Virus record (IMG/VR): IMGVR_UViG_3300044825_001105 | Coordinates: 1 to 31,092 of that record | Source of the DNA: a virus | Reading direction: 5' to 3' (one strand) | Length of the DNA: 31,092 bases | In this document: positions 29,583 to 31,092 of the stretch, piece by piece | Layout: each line of letters opens with the position of its first letter | Position numbering within the stretch: position 1 is the stretch's first letter | The notes under the pieces: model-generated | Database searches by the model: none | The model's input: only the letters and a program-made list of their open reading frames with translations | What the model was told of the DNA's origin: nothing | Position numbers and translations under genes: made by a program

Positions 29583-30729
29583 TACAACCATAACATACCA
29601 AAACCAAAATGATTCACCAACTCGGATAACAATTCATTACGGTGGTACTCGTTCAGGTAAGAGTTATGCATTACTTCAATGGTGTATTGTAAAGTGCTTG
29701 GAAGAAAAGCATGATGTAGTAATAGTAAGAAAAACAATACCAAGCCTGAAAAGAACTATTATTAAAGATTTTGAAGATATAATGAAAGAGCTTGGAATAT
29801 GGAATGATAATGATTTTAATATTACCGATAGAGTATATGAATTCTATACCGGCTCTACAATATCATTCCTAAGTACTGATAACCCTGAGAAGCTGAGAGG
29901 ATTAAAGAGTTCTATTCTATGGTTGGAAGAAGCTAATGAAATAGATGAAGAATCTTATTTTCAGTTAAGAATACGTTGTACAGGTCCTATTATGTTATCC
30001 CTAAACCCTACAATATCACCACACCATTGGATTCGTCAGATAGAAGGTGCTACGGCATACTTTACAACATTCCGTAACAATCCATACCTACCAAAAGATG
30101 TTGTAAATAGTATAAAAGAGCTTGAAAGAACAAATCCAAAAGCATGGAAAGTGTATGGTATGGGTGAGTTTGTGACAAATGATAAAGCCGTATTTGATTT
30201 TAATGTAACCGATTGGGTACCTGATGATGCTGAATTCGTTTGTTTAGGAATAGATTTTGGATATAGTTCAGACCCAACTGCAATCGTTTCCCTGTTCCGA
30301 AAGGATAGAGATATATGGTTTGTAGAGAATTGCTATGAAAGAGGAATGGTGACAAACGATATTGCTTCTAAACTACGAACAATCATTGGAGATAATCGTT
30401 GGGAAATATGGGCAGATAGTGCAGAGCCCCGATTAATAGAAGAATTATACCGATTAGGATTCAATATAAGGCCGGTAGTAAAAGGAAAGGATAGCATTAA
30501 CTTTGGTATCCAAGTACTTCAGAATTACCAAATCAATTTACCACGCACATGCCAAAACTTAGTAAATGAGTTCTATGGATACGAATGGGAAACGGATAGA
30601 TTCGGTAGACAGATGGATAAACCAATAGATTTTAATAATCACCTAATTGATGCAAGTAGATATGCAGCAATGATGAGATTATCGCAAGTAGCAACAGCTA
30701 AAGGAAAATATGTAATCAGAGTAAAATAA
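29566..30729 (+). CDS. terL: Terminase large subunit
   Basis: A 387-residue packaging motor. ATPase: Walker A GGTRSGKS (residues 26-33), Walker B with catalytic acid SILWLEEAN (E121/E122), coupling motif LSLNPTISPHHW near 145. Nuclease: D230 in LGIDFGYSSDPTAI, D284 in IWADSAEP and D362 in NNHLIDASRYA, the three metal-binding acids. It fits the Terminase_3/XtmB-like group. All key residues are present, so it should be active. It forms a unit with the small subunit upstream and the coiled-coil gene six bases downstream. Confidence 0.95.
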   Translation: MNLEVNTTITYQNQNDSPTRITIHYGGTRSGKSYALLQWCIVKCLEEKHDVVIVRKTIPSLKRTIIKDFEDIMKELGIWNDNDFNITDRVYEFYTGSTISFLSTDNPEKLRGLKSSILWLEEANEIDEESYFQLRIRCTGPIMLSLNPTISPHHWIRQIEGATAYFTTFRNNPYLPKDVVNSIKELERTNPKAWKVYGMGEFVTNDKAVFDFNVTDWVPDDAEFVCLGIDFGYSSDPTAIVSLFRKDRDIWFVENCYERGMVTNDIASKLRTIIGDNRWEIWADSAEPRLIEELYRLGFNIRPVVKGKDSINFGIQVLQNYQINLPRTCQNLVNEFYGYEWETDRFGRQMDKPIDFNNHLIDASRYAAMMRLSQVATAKGKYVIRVK

Positions 30730-30734
30730 ATAAT

Positions 30735-31055
30735 ATGGAAGAAAAAGAAATAGATTTAGATAATCTAAGTAAAGAGGACTTTATGGAGATGGCAAAGTAT
30801 GTATATCATTTACAACAACAAAATGGTATGCTAATTGAACAATTGAGAGAAGCTAAAGCAATGCTAACTGCAACTGTACAACAAAGAAACTCATTGAATG
30901 CACGATTGCAGAATATGGTTTTAGAAAAAGCAAATACCATAGATATACAACCAATAAAAACAAATATAGTAACAAATGTGGACTTAACAAATCCTGAAAT
31001 GTATAGAGTGCCTGAAGGAAAGGTAATCACTACACCAAAATCAAATAAAATATGA
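30735..31055 (+). CDS. Coiled-coil protein after terminase
   Basis: A 106-residue protein: an acidic helix (EEKEIDLDNLSKEDFMEMAK), a coiled coil at about residues 25-68 (YHLQQQNGMLIEQLREAK, AMLTATVQQRNSLNARLQ) and a C-terminal tail (DLTNPEMYRVPEG). Its 3' end is repeated at bases 1-90 because the contig is circular. Its stop overlaps the chaperone-like gene start (ATGA). Possibly an assembly factor; no family recognised. Confidence 0.68.
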   Translation: MEEKEIDLDNLSKEDFMEMAKYVYHLQQQNGMLIEQLREAKAMLTATVQQRNSLNARLQNMVLEKANTIDIQPIKTNIVTNVDLTNPEMYRVPEGKVITTPKSNKI

Positions 31056-31092
31056 AAAAGACTATAGAATTAAAAGTGCCAAAGGATTGGTC
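30966..31092. repeat. Terminal overlap, second copy
   Basis: Identical to bases 1-127. It contains the 3' part of the coiled-coil gene at 30735 and the first codons of the gene at 87, so it duplicates real coding sequence and carries no separate element. Confidence 0.93.

Overview
The window is one complete, circular, AT-rich tailed-phage genome of about 30,965 bp, read slightly past its own start. Bases 30966-31092 repeat bases 1-127 exactly, and the gene cut by the window ends (30735-31055) is continuous across the join. The phage looks like a small siphovirus of a Bacteroidota host, probably a flavobacterium-like one. Three intergenic promoters fit the Bacteroidota consensus (TTG, 19-20 nt, TAnnTTTG). 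Almost no gene has a Shine-Dalgarno sequence, and the virion proteins resemble those of marine Bacteroidota phages. These family assignments come from memory of family patterns, not from database searches. No tRNA, integrase, reverse transcriptase, CRISPR array or insertion sequence was seen.

Layout, following the circle: (1) 28673-30729, an ECF-like sigma factor and the terminase subunits; (2) 30735 through the join to 868, a coiled-coil protein and a tail-chaperone-like gene with a probable -1 frameshift at a T10 run; (3) 912-8301, two small GCLC cysteine proteins, a 1077-residue collagen-like fibre and a series of lectin-fold adhesion proteins plus a spike-base-like protein; (4) 8352-13959, scaffold-like protein, major capsid protein, tail tube, portal and neck proteins; (5) 14010-20375, distal tail proteins and the tape measure; (6) 20401-24217, a three-domain prohead protease fusion, small cysteine-rich proteins and, alone on the minus strand, a T4 gp55-like late sigma factor; (7) 24331-25771, a short early region with a DnaD-like replication initiator; (8) 25772-28686, a possible small RNA, an HNH endonuclease, a glycosyltransferase-like protein, two methyltransferases and two small Cys proteins.

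The most interesting signal is in the gaps. Host-type promoters sit only in the early region and in front of the gp55-like sigma gene. A different motif, (A/G)ATTGTTAAA(A/T)(A/T), recurs at nearly every other operon head: before the fibre group, spike-base gene, scaffold/capsid, portal, distal tail, protease, 23460 gene, possible small RNA and terminase. It also lies divergently as a dyad in front of the sigma gene. I infer a two-step programme in which host polymerase starts the early genes and the sigma gene, and a phage-encoded sigma factor then reads the TTGTTAAA promoters of the virion genes. No lysis gene, DNA polymerase, helicase or primase could be recognised, so lysis and most replication functions are unassigned or supplied by the host.
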